Positions 1-6,267 of a stretch of DNA of 16,881 nucleotides are shown one piece after another. The notes below the pieces were generated by a model. It ran no database searches and was not told the origin of the DNA. It saw only the letters and a list, made by a program, of their open reading frames with translations. The position numbers and the translations under genes are program-made. Origin of the DNA: Deinococcus sp. (GTDB taxonomy: Bacteria > Deinococcota > Deinococci > Deinococcales > Deinococcaceae); contig JAGLBK010000031.1 of the NCBI GenBank assembly GCA_018260275.1, forward strand, positions 1-16,881, read 5' to 3'. Positions within the stretch are counted from its first letter, which is position 1. Each line of letters begins with the position of its first letter.

Positions 1-501
1 GCCGGTCTCAAGCCCGCCTTTCGCAAGGGCGGCACGGTCACGGCTGGCAACGCGAGCGGCCTGAACGACGGTGCGGCGGCGCTGGTGCTGATGAGCGCGG
101 CCAGGGCCAGGGAACTTGGCATCAAGCCGCTGGCCCGCTGGCTCGGTGGGGCCGCGGCCGGGGTCGAGGCCCGCGTCATGGGGCTGGGACCGGTTCCGGC
201 GACCCGCAAGGTGCTGGAGCGCACCGGTCTCAAGGTCGAGGATCTGGACCTGATCGAGCTGAACGAGGCTTTTGCCGCCCAGGCCATCGCCTGTATCCGG
301 GAACTGGGGCTGGACCAGAACAAGGTCAACGTGAACGGCGGTGCAGTGGCGCTGGGGCACCCGCTGGGCATGAGCGGCGCACGCCTGATCGTGGCCCTCA
401 CGCACGAACTGGCCGAAACGGGCGGGCGCTACGGTCTGGCGGCGCTCTGCGTGGGCGTCGGCCAGGGTGAAGCGGCGATTATCGAACGTCTGCCTACTTA
501 A
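1..501 (+). CDS. Acetyl-CoA acetyltransferase (thiolase), C-terminal part
   Basis: This is the 3' end of a thiolase; the reading frame is open from base 1, so the start lies outside the window and 166 residues are seen. The enzyme condenses or cleaves acyl-CoA (acetoacetyl-CoA from two acetyl-CoA) in the cytoplasm. The visible part begins in the stretch NASGLNDGAAALVLM, typical of thiolases. It continues with ELNEAFAAQ, then the catalytic-histidine block GGAVALGHPLGMSGAR (bases about 340-384) and the second catalytic cysteine in LCVGVGQGEA near the end. It ends with TAA at 499-501, and a MITE-like element begins 21 bp later. Substrate chain length cannot be told from this part, so atoB, phaA or fadA type remains open. 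The family call is secure. Confidence 0.93.
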   Translation, partial: AGLKPAFRKGGTVTAGNASGLNDGAAALVLMSAARARELGIKPLARWLGGAAAGVEARVMGLGPVPATRKVLERTGLKVEDLDLIELNEAFAAQAIACIRELGLDQNKVNVNGGAVALGHPLGMSGARLIVALTHELAETGGRYGLAALCVGVGQGEAAIIERLPT

Positions 502-521
502 CGTCTGCCGCAGGAGCTTCA

Positions 522-707
522 GAGTGTGTTTATAAAGGGTCAGGAAGTTTTTTAAGATGTGATGGAGATGCGGTTTTTGACCCTCGCCCCTTGTGGGAAA
601 GGGCCTCGCGTAGCGAGGGGTGAGGGGACGACGCGGCAAACTTTAACGGCCCACACGACGAAATACCAATGGGGTGTGTTTTTGGGGAAAACTTTATAAA
701 CACGCTC
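522..707. mobile_element. MITE-like element with 16-bp terminal inverted repeats and TCA duplication
   Basis: The left end 522-537 reads GAGTGTGTTTATAAAG and the right end 692-707 is its inverse with one mismatch (GAGCGTGTTTATAAAG on the minus strand). Both ends are bordered by TCA (519-521 and 708-710), which fits a 3-bp target duplication. The 186-bp interior has no credible gene. It holds a nested palindrome: CCCTCGCCCC (581-590) pairs with 617-626, and CCTCGC-GTA-GCGAGG (604-618) forms a tight hairpin. The 3-bp TNA-type duplication and GAG...-type ends suggest mobilisation by an IS5-family transposase; that assignment is inference. Confidence 0.72.
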
Positions 708-780
708 TCAGACGTAAACGGCGCGGGACAGCGAATACCGTCAGGCGGGCCGCACTTCTGATCGCTCACGCTCCGCTAGC

Positions 781-1359
781 ATGTGGGGCGTGATTTCCAT
801 CGGCGATCTGCGCTCTACTTTTCCGCGTGCGGGCCGGGTCGAGTGGCTCGGGTTGCGTACCGGTCACCGCCTGCCCGTTCAGGCCGTGGCCGAGGCCGAG
901 TTCCACCCACTGATCGGTTTGCTGGGCGATCACGGCAAGCTGGCCCCGCCGCGCCTGACGGCCCTGACTGGCGGCGAGGTCGTGACCCATCCGCCCGCGC
1001 CGCCAGTTCCGGGGGGGCCCGGCAGGCGGCAGGTCACGCTGATTCAGGCCGAGCATCTGCCGGTCATCGCCGCGCTGGCCGGACTTGAAACCGTGGCACC
1101 TGAGCTGCTGCGGCGCAACATCATGGTCAGCGGAATTTCTGTGCTGGGCCTCAAGGACCGCCGTTTCCAGATCGGTGAGGTCATTCTGGAAGGCACGGGC
1201 GAATGCCACCCCTGTTCGCGGATGGAAGAAAACCTGGGGCCGGGCGGCTACAACGCGGTGCGGGGCCACGGCGGCATTACTGCGCGGGTCGTCCGGGGGG
1301 GGTGGGTACGGTTGGGCGACCAGGCCGCGCCGCTGGACTGGAGCGCCTCCCTGCCGTGA
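781..1359 (+). CDS. MOSC domain protein
   Basis: This 192-residue protein is a stand-alone MOSC domain, the fold shared with the molybdenum cofactor sulfurase C-terminus and YiiM-type proteins. Residues about 85-180 carry the family pattern. First comes QVTLIQAEHL, then ELLRRNIMVSGISVLGLKDR, then IGEVILEGTGECHPCSRMEE with the conserved cysteine of the C-x-P-C motif. GYNAVRGHGGITARVV and a closing VRLGD follow. Such proteins are thought to bind molybdenum cofactor or related sulfur compounds; the actual substrate is not known. The start is ATG at 781, giving MWGVISIGDL, a normal MOSC N-terminus. The next gene begins 17 bp after the stop. Its function beyond the family is unassigned. Confidence 0.88.
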   Translation: MWGVISIGDLRSTFPRAGRVEWLGLRTGHRLPVQAVAEAEFHPLIGLLGDHGKLAPPRLTALTGGEVVTHPPAPPVPGGPGRRQVTLIQAEHLPVIAALAGLETVAPELLRRNIMVSGISVLGLKDRRFQIGEVILEGTGECHPCSRMEENLGPGGYNAVRGHGGITARVVRGGWVRLGDQAAPLDWSASLP

Positions 1360-1364
1360 CGCCT

Positions 1365-1370
1365 TATCCT
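1365..1370 (+). promoter_or_regulatory. Possible leaderless-type -10 (TATCCT)
   Basis: TATCCT lies 6 nt upstream of the ATG at 1377. This matches the TANNNT-then-start arrangement of leaderless Deinococcus transcripts. No convincing -35 is visible, and the overlapping GAAGGG could act as a ribosome site instead. Confidence 0.3.
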
Positions 1371-1376
1371 GAAGGG

Positions 1377-1967
1377 ATGAACGGCCTGGAACCTGCTCAG
1401 CTGCCACCGCAGCTACCGCCGCACCGGGGGCGCACCTCCTGGACGCTGGGTAAGGTCTTCGGGCTGACCCGTTTCGTGGTCGAACTCGGCGTGCTCAGTG
1501 CGCTGGCGTTCAGCGTGGCGCTGTTTATCGCGGCCATCGTGCAGGCGTATCACACCATTGTGCAGGCGATGTCGCACCTGAGTGGCGAGGGCACTGCCAA
1601 ACATCTGATGATCGCCGCCGTCGAGCAGGCCGATATGCTGCTGGTCGGGCTGGCCTTGCTCATCATCAGTCTGGGAATGCAGGCGCTGTTTGTCGGCGAG
1701 CTTCAGAACGTACCGTCGTGGCTGCATATCCGTTCTTTCGACGACCTCAAGCAGAAACTGATCGGCATCGTGATCACGGCGCTGGCGGTCAACTTCTTTT
1801 CGGTGGCGCTGGAATGGAAAGGCGGCAGCGATATTCTGATCTACGGCGTGGCGCTGGCCTCCATCATTTTCTCGGTGGGCTTTTACAGCGTCATCCTGAC
1901 CCGGCAGAGTCATGCTCCCGCCGACGACGAAACCCAGATTTCGGCGGCTGATGCCCCCCACACTTGA
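1377..1967 (+). CDS. YqhA/UPF0114-family membrane protein
   Basis: This 196-residue protein has four likely membrane helices at about residues 33-57, 84-106, 127-146 and 152-175. The pattern fits the YqhA/UPF0114 family: a first helix FVVELGVLSALAFSVALF, then AAVEQADMLLVGLALLIISLG, then the amphipathic SFDDLKQKLIGIVITALAVNFF. The function of the family is not established. The reading frame is open further upstream into the MOSC gene, but the ATG at 1377 is preferred because it follows GAAGGG and the -10-like TATCCT, and it gives a normal-length family member. The last 17 bases overlap the next gene, which suggests co-transcription with the tRNA methyltransferase. Confidence 0.82.
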   Translation: MNGLEPAQLPPQLPPHRGRTSWTLGKVFGLTRFVVELGVLSALAFSVALFIAAIVQAYHTIVQAMSHLSGEGTAKHLMIAAVEQADMLLVGLALLIISLGMQALFVGELQNVPSWLHIRSFDDLKQKLIGIVITALAVNFFSVALEWKGGSDILIYGVALASIIFSVGFYSVILTRQSHAPADDETQISAADAPHT

Positions 1968-2661
1968 CGCCCGCCTGGACGCGGTTCTACGCCTGATCCG
2001 CGCTGAATCCCACGCTGATATAGGCTCCGATCACGCGTACCTGCCGCTCGAACTGGTGCGCTCGGGGCAGGCCCGGCGGGTGGTGGTGGTCGAGGTCAAT
2101 GCCGCGCCTTTTGCCCGGGCGCAGCAGAACGTGGCGCGTGCGGGCCTCGGGGCACAGATCGACGTGCGCCTGGGCGACGGTTTTGCACCGCTGGCCCCCG
2201 GCGAGGTCCAGAGCGCCAGCCTGACGGGCATGGGCGCGACCACCGTACTGGGCGTATTACAGCGGGCCGGGCACAGACTGCCGGACGTCCTGGTCCTGCA
2301 ACCCAACGACTCGCCCCGGCCCCTGCGGGTCTGGGCACGGGCCAGCGGGTTCCGGCTGGTGGCCGAAGTGCTGGCTCCGGGCCACTGGACCTACCCGGTG
2401 CTGCGTTTCGAGCGCGGGGTTGGCACAGAACTGGCTTACACTGACCCGGCCTACGCTGGCCTGCCGCTGGAAGCCGCACTGAGCCACGGCCCCCTGCTGC
2501 TGCGCGAAAACAGCTCCCGGCTGCGGGAACAGCTGGAAGCCGATCTGCGCCGCCTGACCCCGCTGGCTGCGCCGGGCCGCCCCGCGCAGGCCGAGCTGCA
2601 AGTGGTGCTGTCGGCGCTGGCTTACCTGGATCAGGCTGAGCCGAATAAACTAACGCCATAA
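1951..2661 (+). CDS. trmK: tRNA (adenine(22)-N1)-methyltransferase, TrmK family
   Basis: This 236-residue Rossmann-fold methyltransferase belongs to the TrmK/YqfN group (COG2384). The group methylates N1 of adenine 22 in tRNA using S-adenosylmethionine. Evidence is the SAM-binding motif HADIGSDHAYLPLELV (residues about 21-36), an acidic strand end VVVVEVNAAPF, RLGDGFAPL, the family signature TGMGATTVLGVL (usually AGMGG) and the strand VLVLQPNDSPRPLRVW. The length is normal for the family. The ATG at 1951 is chosen because it starts just before the first conserved segment and overlaps the upstream gene by 17 nt, pointing to coupled translation. The change of the usual AGMGG to TGMGA is a small deviation in an otherwise clear member. 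Confidence 0.85.
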   Translation: MPPTLDARLDAVLRLIRAESHADIGSDHAYLPLELVRSGQARRVVVVEVNAAPFARAQQNVARAGLGAQIDVRLGDGFAPLAPGEVQSASLTGMGATTVLGVLQRAGHRLPDVLVLQPNDSPRPLRVWARASGFRLVAEVLAPGHWTYPVLRFERGVGTELAYTDPAYAGLPLEAALSHGPLLLRENSSRLREQLEADLRRLTPLAAPGRPAQAELQVVLSALAYLDQAEPNKLTP

Positions 2662-2681
2662 AAAATCCGCCTCTTGGGCGG
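2660..2681 (-). terminator. Minus-strand intrinsic terminator
   Basis: Read on the minus strand, CCGCCC-AAGA-GGCGG is followed by ATTTTTT, a short GC stem with a T run. It directly abuts the end of trmK on the other strand, so it would stop transcripts arriving from the right. On the plus strand no T run follows the stem. Confidence 0.6.
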
Positions 2682-2979
2682 TGATGTCAGAAACTATAAC
2701 GCGGTATTCAGACAAAGTCAAACTTATGCGTTGAAAGTCGGACATAATTCTGCATACTCAGGGTTTTGGGTGCAGAATAAGAGATGAACACTCTCCAGTA
2801 CATCAAAATCCAGAGCGGTTTGTTGCATGACTATGTACTGAGTTACCGCCCAATCTTCAGGCTCGAGCTGATGCTCTGTGAACTGTTACCGGAAGGCAGC
2901 GTACCCTCTCCCAAAGCCTGAAAGAGCGCGGGCGTCGGAAGTTGACCGACGCCCAACCTATGTCTCTGAAGGTGCTACC
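2682..2979. other. Non-coding stretch with possible gene remnant
   Basis: No intact gene was found here. Base composition is visibly more AT-rich than the surroundings at 2690-2800. A perfect 8-bp inverted repeat ATTCTGCA (2747-2754) / TGCAGAAT (2772-2779) is present. One plus-strand frame stays open from 2748 to 2921 without a plausible start and encodes a protein-like stretch (LLHDYVLSYRPIFRLELM, then LCELLPEGSVPSPKA before TGA). This may be the remains of an inactivated gene; no family was recognised. Confidence 0.4.
2930..2954 (-). terminator. Hairpin downstream of the SDR gene
   Basis: A perfect 9-bp stem (GGGCGTCGG 2930-2938 with CCGACGCCC 2946-2954, 7-nt loop) sits 25 bp past the stop of the minus-strand SDR gene. 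On the minus strand it is followed by a weak pyrimidine stretch (CGCTCTTTC) rather than a true T run. It is therefore a likely but imperfect terminator. Confidence 0.55.
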
Positions 2980-3732
2980 TCAGAGGTTCTGGCCTCCGGA
3001 AGCCTCAATGCGCTGGGCATTAATCCAGCCGGTTTCGCCGGTCAGCAGCGCCGCGACCACTCCGCCGATGTCGTCGGGCTGACCGACCCGGCCCAGGGCG
3101 ATGTTGGAGGCAATCATGGCATTGACCTGGGCATTGTCCCGCACCACGCCGCCGCCGAAGTCCGTTTCGATGGCTCCGGGGGCCAGCACGTTCACGCTGA
3201 TTCTGCGCTTGCCCAGTTCGGCGGCCTGATAGCGGGTCATCACTTCCACCGCACCCTTCATTGCAGCGTAAGCCGCGTAACCAGGCAGAGCAAAACGGGT
3301 CAGGCCAGTCGATATGTTCAGGATACGCCCGCCATCGGCCATCAGCGGCAACAACTGCTGGGTCAGAAAAAACGGCCCTTTGACGTGAATGGCGTAGAGC
3401 TGGTCAAGTTGCTCGGGAGTGGTCTCGGCGAAGCTGGCGTGAACGCCAATTCCGGCATTGTTCACCAGATAGTCGAACTGTTCCGCGCCCCAACCGGCCA
3501 GCACCCCTTTGACCTGACCCGCGAAAGCCCCGAAGGTCTCTGCCTGACTGACATTCAGCGGCAGAGCGGCGGCGCGGCGGCCCTGCTGCTCAACTTCGCT
3601 GACCAGCTCCTGCGCCTCGGTTGCTTTGGTCTGGTAGGTGAAAATGATGTCCACACCCGCTTTAGCCAGATGCTGCACCATGCTTTTTCCAAGTCCACGG
3701 CTACCGCCGGTAATGATGGCAATGTTGGTCAT
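2980..3732 (-). CDS. SDR-family NAD(P)-dependent oxidoreductase (FabG-like)
   Basis: This 250-residue classical short-chain dehydrogenase/reductase has the glycine-rich cofactor loop TGGSRGLG (residues 8-15), NNAG (91-94), catalytic Ser141, the YxxxK motif with Tyr155 and Lys159, and the late LAPGAIETDF segment. Arg12 after the first glycines suggests NADPH preference; this is inference. The substrate cannot be read from sequence. The start is ATG at 3732 because a strong GAGGAGG ribosome site lies 8 nt upstream and the Rossmann fold begins immediately; the frame extends further upstream but that part has no homologous character. A perfect 8-bp palindrome lies just upstream in the leader, and a hairpin lies just downstream. 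It is divergent from the second SDR gene. Confidence 0.9.
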   Translation of the reverse strand: MTNIAIITGGSRGLGKSMVQHLAKAGVDIIFTYQTKATEAQELVSEVEQQGRRAAALPLNVSQAETFGAFAGQVKGVLAGWGAEQFDYLVNNAGIGVHASFAETTPEQLDQLYAIHVKGPFFLTQQLLPLMADGGRILNISTGLTRFALPGYAAYAAMKGAVEVMTRYQAAELGKRRISVNVLAPGAIETDFGGGVVRDNAQVNAMIASNIALGRVGQPDDIGGVVAALLTGETGWINAQRIEASGGQNL

Positions 3733-3750
3733 ATCGGTCCTCCTCTGTGC

Positions 3751-3773
3751 GCCTGCCGTCATGCTCGGCAGGC
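3751..3773. promoter_or_regulatory. Perfect 8-bp inverted repeat (possible operator or leader hairpin)
   Basis: GCCTGCCG (3751-3758) and CGGCAGGC (3766-3773) are perfectly inverted with a 7-nt centre. They lie between the candidate -10 and the ribosome site of the minus-strand SDR gene. This could be a repressor site or an RNA hairpin near the start codon. Confidence 0.5.
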
Positions 3774-4038
3774 ACGTCAAGGTGCAGATTATCAGGCCCG
3801 CCGAGACGGGAGCTGTGCCAATGCCAGCCAGCGATGGTGATTGGACTGACAACGCGCTGTTGGTCAATTCGTGCTCTACCTGAGTTTGACCTGTGGCGCG
3901 GCCCGTCGGTCATAGTTCCAGCCAACTACCCCTGTTGGGAACGCTACATAAATGAATTTTGTCCGGCTCTCAATATGCACTCGTCTCCCTGACCTGGGCC
4001 TTTTCTTAAGGCAGCGCCTTCTGGCGGCGCATGCTGGC

Positions 4039-4044
4039 TACTCT
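4039..4044 (+). promoter_or_regulatory. Possible leaderless-type -10 (TACTCT)
   Basis: TACTCT ends 6 nt before the ATG at 4051. No Shine-Dalgarno sequence is visible for that ATG, which fits a leaderless transcript. A -35 match is weak. Confidence 0.4.
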
Positions 4045-4050
4045 GGGCCT

Positions 4051-5082
4051 ATGGCTAAGGCAAAAGCAGAGCGGGAAGTGAAAGAGAAGACGCCGAAAAA
4101 GAACAAGGCCACTGTTCAGGAAGCGGCCCAGAAAGATGCCGCCGCTCCGGCGAAGGCGGGCGCAACCCCGATGCAGGGGCCGGAGATAGCCCAGGGCACG
4201 TCTGCTACTCAGCTTCCGGCCAGCGAAACGATGCCGCAATCGGTGCCGCCCCAGTCGCAGCGCCGTCAACCGGGGCTGGAACACCGCATGACGCCCGCGC
4301 CCGTGGTCATCCGGGCCAGCTACCGGGGCAGCGGCAAATTGTCCGGCAAAGTGGCCCTGATTTCGGGGGGCGACAGCGGGATTGGGCGGGCGGTGGCGGT
4401 GCATTTTGCGCGGGAGGGGGCGAACGTGGCTTTCCTTTATCTGGACGAGCATGAAGACGCTGCCGAAACAGTCCGGCTGATCGAGGCCGAGGCGCGTGTG
4501 GGGCTGGCGATCAGCGGGGACGTGGGCGACCCCAAGGCCTGCAAGAAGGCCGTCAAGGAAGTGCTGCGTAAATTCGGGCAACTCGACGTGCTGGTCAACA
4601 ACGCGGGCGAGCAGCACCCCCAGGAAAGCCTGCTGGACATTGCGCCCGAGCAACTTGAACGCACCTTCCGCACCAACGTCTTCGGCATGTTCTACCTGAC
4701 CCAGGCCGCGCTGCCACACCTCCCGGCGGGGGCCAGCATCATCAACACCACGTCGGTCACGGCGTACCGGGGCAGTTCGACGCTGCTGGACTATTCCAGC
4801 ACCAAAGGCGCGCAGGTGGCCTTTACCCGCAGCCTCAGCGGCAATCTGGCTGCCAAGGGCATCCGCGTGAACGCCGTGGCTCCGGGGCCGATCTGGACGC
4901 CGCTCATTCCCAGCACCTTCAGCGCCGAGCAGGTAGGCAACCACGGCGTCAAGGTGCCGCTGGAGCGCCCCGGCCAGCCTGCCGAGGTCGCCCCGGCGTA
5001 TGTATATCTGGCCTGTCAGGACAGCAGCTACGTGACGGGGCAGGTCATGCATGTCAACGGCGGCGAAGTGGTGAACGGCTAA
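4051..5082 (+). CDS. SDR-family oxidoreductase, YghA/YhdF type, with lysine-alanine-rich N-terminal extension
   Basis: This 343-residue protein belongs to the YghA/YhdF/YhxC branch of the SDR family, often annotated as general-stress or aldehyde/glucose dehydrogenase-like. The branch signature is PGLEHRMTPAPVVI then YRGSGKLSGKVALISGGDSG. The cofactor loop is at residues 105-112, NNAGEQHP starts at 183, and Ser235, Tyr248 and Lys252 form the active site. FRTNVFGMFY and VAPGPIWTPLIPSTF are also typical. About 70 residues precede the conserved part. They are rich in Lys, Ala, Gln and Pro and look disordered, giving a longer protein than the usual 285-300 residues. The start at 4051 is supported by the upstream TACTCT. 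The next gene begins 2 nt after the stop, so the two are likely co-expressed. Confidence 0.88.
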   Translation: MAKAKAEREVKEKTPKKNKATVQEAAQKDAAAPAKAGATPMQGPEIAQGTSATQLPASETMPQSVPPQSQRRQPGLEHRMTPAPVVIRASYRGSGKLSGKVALISGGDSGIGRAVAVHFAREGANVAFLYLDEHEDAAETVRLIEAEARVGLAISGDVGDPKACKKAVKEVLRKFGQLDVLVNNAGEQHPQESLLDIAPEQLERTFRTNVFGMFYLTQAALPHLPAGASIINTTSVTAYRGSSTLLDYSSTKGAQVAFTRSLSGNLAAKGIRVNAVAPGPIWTPLIPSTFSAEQVGNHGVKVPLERPGQPAEVAPAYVYLACQDSSYVTGQVMHVNGGEVVNG

Positions 5083-5084
5083 GC

Positions 5085-5831
5085 GTGGACGAGGTTCTTG
5101 GCCGCTGGCGTGAGCGGCTGCGCGGCGCGATGCTGGCGGATCCCCGGCACCACCTGGATTTTGCGTTGCGGCGGGCCTTTTACCTGGAACTGGGGCAGGA
5201 AACGCGGCTGGTACGGGCATTTCGGGGCTGGCTGGCGGTGCTGTGCGTGCAGAAGGTGCTGCCCATCATCCTGCAAGCCACTCCGTCAGACCGGGAGCCG
5301 CTGGACGAGCTGAGCGCCTGTATCTCCCACCTGCTGGACGCAGAAATGCTGCTGAGCCTGCGGCGGACGCTGGACAGCAACTACCACGGCTCCTGGGTGC
5401 ATTTGCAGTATTTCTATCCCGAATTGCCCGAAAATGCCCTGGCCGTGCGGATGGCCTCCTTCCGGGCGATGCAGGAAGTCAAGCACTGGGACAACGACTA
5501 CGGCTGGCTCGACCCCTTTGAAACGGCGCGGATGGTGGACGGGCGCGGCCAGGACCTGCCCACGACTGACGCCGACTGGGTCGGCTCTGCCGGTGTGGGC
5601 GACGCTGCTTCTACCGCTGCTGTAGCTTTTGCCTGTTCGGAGGAGTCCACCGTTTGTGACCCCGAAAAGCTGCGGGCCTTCTGGGAATGGTGGCTAGACG
5701 AGGGCTGGGAACGGGCGCTTTTTTTCGCCTCGGAGTTGCCCCAGCGCCTGGCCCGGCCCCTGTCGGAGCTTTATCCGTCTGCTGCCCAGGAGGAGCGGCC
5801 AGACGGAACCGACCTGCCTCTTCAGAGTTGA
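5085..5831 (+). CDS. Hypothetical protein, 248 aa
   Basis: I do not recognise this protein. It is predicted soluble with no signal peptide or membrane segment. It appears mostly helical, with long runs such as ALRRAFYLELGQETRLVRAF and CISHLLDAEMLLSLRRTLDS. It has acidic aromatic segments (HWDNDYGWLDPFETARM; AFWEWWLDEGWERALFF). The start is GTG at 5085, two bases after the stop of the SDR gene, which suggests translational coupling in one transcript. The segment around residues 160-190 is low in complexity (Ala, Ser, Thr). Coding character over the full length is good: no other frame keeps a protein-like sequence here. Function is unknown; the link with a stress-type SDR is context only. Confidence 0.72.
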   Translation: MDEVLGRWRERLRGAMLADPRHHLDFALRRAFYLELGQETRLVRAFRGWLAVLCVQKVLPIILQATPSDREPLDELSACISHLLDAEMLLSLRRTLDSNYHGSWVHLQYFYPELPENALAVRMASFRAMQEVKHWDNDYGWLDPFETARMVDGRGQDLPTTDADWVGSAGVGDAASTAAVAFACSEESTVCDPEKLRAFWEWWLDEGWERALFFASELPQRLARPLSELYPSAAQEERPDGTDLPLQS

Positions 5832-5863
5832 CTGATCAGAGGGCAGAAGGCACCTGTCTCAGG

Positions 5864-5869
5864 CACAAT
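5864..5869 (+). promoter_or_regulatory. Possible -10 (CACAAT) upstream of the AsnC-type gene
   Basis: CACAAT lies 7 nt before the ATG at 5877. The same spacing with GACAAT is seen before the lipoprotein gene on the other strand. No convincing -35 is visible. Confidence 0.3.
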
Positions 5870-5876
5870 AGAAGGC

Positions 5877-6170
5877 ATGGTGACTGCAATTGTTATGGTT
5901 CAGGCCGAGCGCTCCTTGATTCAGGAAACTGCTGCGGCGCTGGCGGGTGTGCCGGGCGTGCGCGAGGTCTACAGCGTCACGGGCGAGTGGGACATCGTCG
6001 CCATCCTGAAACTGGGCGAGTATGAAGCGCTGGATGATGTGGTCACGGGCCACCTGCGTAAAGTGGCAGGCATCCTGAAAACCCAGACCATGCTGGCGTT
6101 CCGCACCTATAGCGGAGAACTGCTGGATCAGGGCTTTGGGGTGGGCCTTGACGAGAGCCAGAATCGCTGA
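5877..6170 (+). CDS. Lrp/AsnC ligand-binding (RAM) domain protein without DNA-binding domain
   Basis: This 97-residue protein is a stand-alone RAM (regulation of amino-acid metabolism) domain, equal to the C-terminal half of Lrp/AsnC regulators. Evidence is the beta-alpha-beta-beta-alpha-beta pattern: TAIVMVQAE, a helix, then GVREVYSVTGEWDIVAILKL, a helix DDVVTGHLRKV and TQTMLAFRTY. The helix-turn-helix half is absent. Stand-alone copies are known in Thermus and Deinococcus, where they are thought to sense amino acids and act by joining other Lrp-type proteins. The start may be ATG 5877 or GTG 5880. It lies 97 bp upstream of gmk, in the same direction. Confidence 0.85.
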   Translation: MVTAIVMVQAERSLIQETAAALAGVPGVREVYSVTGEWDIVAILKLGEYEALDDVVTGHLRKVAGILKTQTMLAFRTYSGELLDQGFGVGLDESQNR

Positions 6171-6231
6171 AGTCCAGTAGCGCTGCAACCCGCAAACCGC
6201 TGAAGCTGCCCCCCCTCCAGCCCAGACCTCT

Positions 6232-6259
6232 TTGCGCCTTCAGGCAGGGCAGGTATGCT
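6232..6259 (+). promoter_or_regulatory. Candidate promoter of gmk
   Basis: TTGCGC (6232-6237) and TATGCT (6254-6259) are separated by 16 bp. The -10 ends 8 nt before the ATG at 6268. No ribosome site is seen at that ATG, so the transcript may be leaderless. Confidence 0.42.
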
Positions 6260-6267
6260 GCTAGGTG

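Larger units (their letters stand above)
3733..4050. promoter_or_regulatory. Divergent intergenic region between two SDR genes
   Basis: This 318-bp region holds the control signals of both SDR genes. For the minus gene there is an extended -10-like TGATAAT (ATTATC at 3788-3793 on the plus strand), the palindrome at 3751-3773 and a GAGGAGG ribosome site. For the plus gene TACTCT is seen 6 nt before ATG. A more AT-rich patch lies around 3945-3985. No small gene with credible coding character was found. Confidence 0.4.

Noticed and set aside
581..626. Possible terminator of the thiolase gene formed by the CCCTC/GAGGG palindrome
   Set aside because: It lies inside the MITE-like element and has no T run after it; it is better explained as part of the repeat.
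1203..1376. Upstream extension of the YqhA-family gene inside the MOSC gene
   Set aside because: The 58 extra residues are Arg/Gly/Pro-rich and out of frame with the MOSC gene; ATG 1377 gives the normal family N-terminus.
2785..2844. ATG with AGAG upstream opening a short plus-strand frame
   Set aside because: It stops after 19 codons and has no support; the protein-like stretch lies in another frame without a start.
2878..3840. Plus-strand open frame of 320 codons opposite the first SDR gene
   Set aside because: The minus-strand SDR has a full motif set and a strong ribosome site; the plus frame is its shadow.
4006..5220. Long open frame on the minus strand opposite the second SDR gene (404 codons)
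   Set aside because: It mirrors a clear SDR enzyme, is rich in Arg, His, Ala and Gly as expected from a GC-rich antisense frame, and shows no domain.
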